A DNA stretch of 10,183 nucleotides, from contig NZ_LSJI01000051.1 in assembly GCF_001557235.1 (NCBI RefSeq), positions 1-10,183 of the forward strand. The letters are read 5' to 3'. A program made the translations under genes and the position numbers. Numbering within the stretch: position 1 is the stretch's first letter; each line of letters begins with the position of its first letter. The notes beneath the pieces were generated by a model. That model ran no database searches, was not told where the DNA came from, and saw only the letters and a list, made by a program, of their open reading frames with translations. Shown piece by piece: positions 10,101-10,183 of this stretch. This DNA is from Phenylobacterium sp. CCH9-H3. Its GTDB lineage: Bacteria > Pseudomonadota > Alphaproteobacteria > Caulobacterales > Caulobacteraceae.

Positions 10101-10183
10101 GACCTGGTCGCCCTTCAGACCCAGGCCCGGCTGGTCTCCGCCGCGCGCGTCGTGCTGTCAGCGCAGCGCGGGCGGCTGCGGGA
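4188..10183 (+). CDS. Cyclic beta-1,2-glucan synthase, NdvB/ChvB/Cgs family (3' end outside window)
   Basis: This inner-membrane enzyme initiates, elongates, cyclises and length-controls beta-1,2-glucan from UDP-glucose; the rings go to the periplasm, where they help in osmotic adaptation and host interaction. The frame stays open for 1,998 codons to the right edge. Known homologues have about 2,800 residues, so some 800 are missing. Visible order: conserved N-terminal region (WLLDNFHLVEEQIREIR, PAYYRQLPKL, FVAHTDSRFD); membrane segments near 405-428 and 434-459; glycosyltransferase 84 domain with Asp524, Asp625-Ala-Asp627, SHDLFEG (738-744), Glu759-Asp760 and R771HHRW775, matching the D, DxD, E/D, (Q/R)xxRW signature; several membrane segments (about 818-983); glycoamylase-like cyclisation domain (about 1005-1490) with NWYDT, STVDSGNLAG, GVSESAFN and GFYEALDYT; then the sandwich part of the GH94-like phosphorylase half (GTPHGIGPATHLLSNGRYSV onward from about 1543). 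The GH94 catalytic domain lies beyond the window. Every visible catalytic signature is intact, so the gene looks functional. It could be named ndvB, chvB or cgs by organism. Confidence 0.95.
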   Translation, partial: MLTRLRRALDRRSGALWCDPAPIRAELFSVERLEAHARSLALAQPVAERPRAGRSLAGRLRDNQDRLVEAYGVLQRSGADGGAVTPAAQWLLDNFHLVEEQIREIRRDLPPAYYRQLPKLISGPFAGYPRVLGLVWAFVAHTDSRFDVEMLQRYVNAYQAVHPLAIGELWAVAITLRVILVENLRRLADRILDSRQARRDADAAADRLLGAYGRDAEPVDRVLEPWADRRLPEAFAVQLLHRLRDQDSSLAPALTWLDDRLAAQGASGDAVVRGEHERQVAASGTVRNIITSLRRISEVDWLELVERMSLVDAALSRSGDFAEMDFPTRNLYRTAIEDLARGSGKSEIEVTRTALAAARACHGDTKGGHVGCHLIGSGRRPFEAALGFRPPLRALLGHAFQRLGVAGYAAVILLAAAAILAPPLLFLQSAGLHGAWLAGLAALALFPALELAVAVVNAVVTHSVRATFLPALELASGVPSEHRTLLVVPMMLTSPEAVREQVEGLEIHHLASVEGDVHFALLSDWTDADQETLPGDAELLALAADGVAALNGRYGVAPGGDRFLLLHRRRVWNESEQRWIGWERKRGKLHELNRLLRGSSDTTFVAPSGRKLTVPQGVRYVITLDADTRLPHDTVRRLIGKMAHPLNRPRVDPAARRVVEGYGILQPRITPALPVRNRGSRFLRLFSASSGIDPYAAAVSDVYQDLFGEGSYAGKGIYDVDAFEAALAGRVPECTLLSHDLFEGVYARAGLVSDVEVVEDAPTRYDVAALRHHRWARGDWQLLPWILGVPAGRCPAPASVPLIGRLKMLDNLRRTLTAPAATAALLAGWALLGGHAAAWTLFILGAFVAPALMPLIDDLAPRRPGIRARDRLKAMASDLRLALARALLLVVVLPHQAWLMSDAIVRTLWRLFVSRRRLLQWTPAAQLANGLRLDVAAFYRRMGGAVAIALAGLGTAGLWAQEGWPLAAGVSLGWLLAPLVALRISRIEPLAEAGELTEADARALRLIARRTWRYFETYVTAADNHLPPDNFQEDPPAVAHRTSPTNIGLYLLSTACARDLGWIGEGEALERIEATLGTLARMDRHRGHFLNWYDTGDLRPLDPQYVSTVDSGNLAGCLLSLASGCREWRDRPLSLAARWTGLADAVDLAREEVAPLCAPEADEHETWLSLDRALEALVQSMRGGEEADARAALDDVLSRWAGLAAPLQALLAEREAAAELAYWLGAAEATLRSHRRDLDTPDRDRRLADAEAAARRIALEMEYGFLLDPDRKLLSIGYRIAEGAQDANCYDLLASEARLASFLAIAKGDVPARHWFRLGHAVTPVADGAALISWSGSMFEYLMPALVMRSPTGSLLERSLRTVVRRQIEYGRSQGRPWGVSESAFNARDLELTYQYSNFGIPGLGLKRGLGEDAVVAPYATALAAMIEPEAAVANFAHLAAAGAQGRHGFYEALDYTPSRVPAGRGAAVVRAFMAHHQGMTVTALANALLGGRLRERFHADPLVQAAELLLHERMPRDVRPATATVEGAVEGPTEVAEPTLGRRFGTPHGIGPATHLLSNGRYSVLLTAAGAGYSRWGDQAVTRWREDGARDDWGAFVYLRDSHSGQVWSAGYQPTATEPSDYGVTFFEDRAEYWRRDGALLTELTVLVSAEDDAELRRVTLTNNGDVAREIEVTSYCELALAPDAADAAHPAFSKLFVQTEHLPTVGGALLATRRRRGPDEAAVWAAHLAICEGDALGKPEFETDRARFLGRGRDARAPLAIVEGRPLGGQTGAVLDPIFALRRRLRIPPGGTARVSFWTFAAGARDAILDVLDQHLDTAACERAATLAWTRAQVQLRHLGVTHRDAEHFQRLAGHLIYAAPLLRPPSDVIAAGAGAQPDLWPLGISGDLPLILLRIDDLEHLAAARDLLHAAEYWRMKRLAVDVVILNERAASYVQDLQAALEGLVRATQSRRAPDEDPVGGSVFVLRGDLVALQTQARLVSAARVVLSAQRGRLR

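Overview
The window is a GC-rich (roughly 70% by eye), tightly packed stretch of bacterial chromosome or large plasmid. It holds three genes, all on the + strand: the 3' part of an FtsH-type AAA+ zinc metalloprotease (1-1239), a complete P-type cation-transporting ATPase (1281-4025), and the first about 2,000 codons of a giant cyclic beta-1,2-glucan synthase of the NdvB/ChvB/Cgs family (4188 to the right edge, unfinished). The codon bias and the presence of an NdvB-type synthase point to a Gram-negative proteobacterium, most likely an alphaproteobacterium. That assignment is inference, because no taxonomic marker is present.

Layout: ftsH enters from the left edge already inside its AAA+ domain; the Walker A motif lies outside the window. 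A 41-base gap with a short GC hairpin and a strong Shine-Dalgarno separates it from the ATPase, so these two are probably co-transcribed. A 162-base gap follows the ATPase. It has two small GC-rich stem-loops and a purine-rich ribosome site, but no promoter or terminator I can defend. The glucan synthase then fills the remaining 6 kb without a stop codon. Its visible part runs: conserved N-terminal region, two membrane segments, glycosyltransferase 84 domain, several membrane segments, cyclisation (glycoamylase-like) domain, and the start of the GH94-type phosphorylase half.

How they may work together: all three products are, or are expected to be, inner-membrane proteins linked to envelope homeostasis. 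They cover membrane protein quality control, ion pumping, and synthesis of periplasmic cyclic glucan, which buffers osmotic stress in alphaproteobacteria. The grouping looks like an envelope or general stress module, possibly an accessory one that duplicates a housekeeping ftsH. I see no integrase, IS element, tRNA, CRISPR array or other sign of mobility. The most interesting details are the ATPase's missing M6 aspartate, which leaves its ion unknown, the HEMGH variant of the FtsH zinc motif, and the three-gene association itself.
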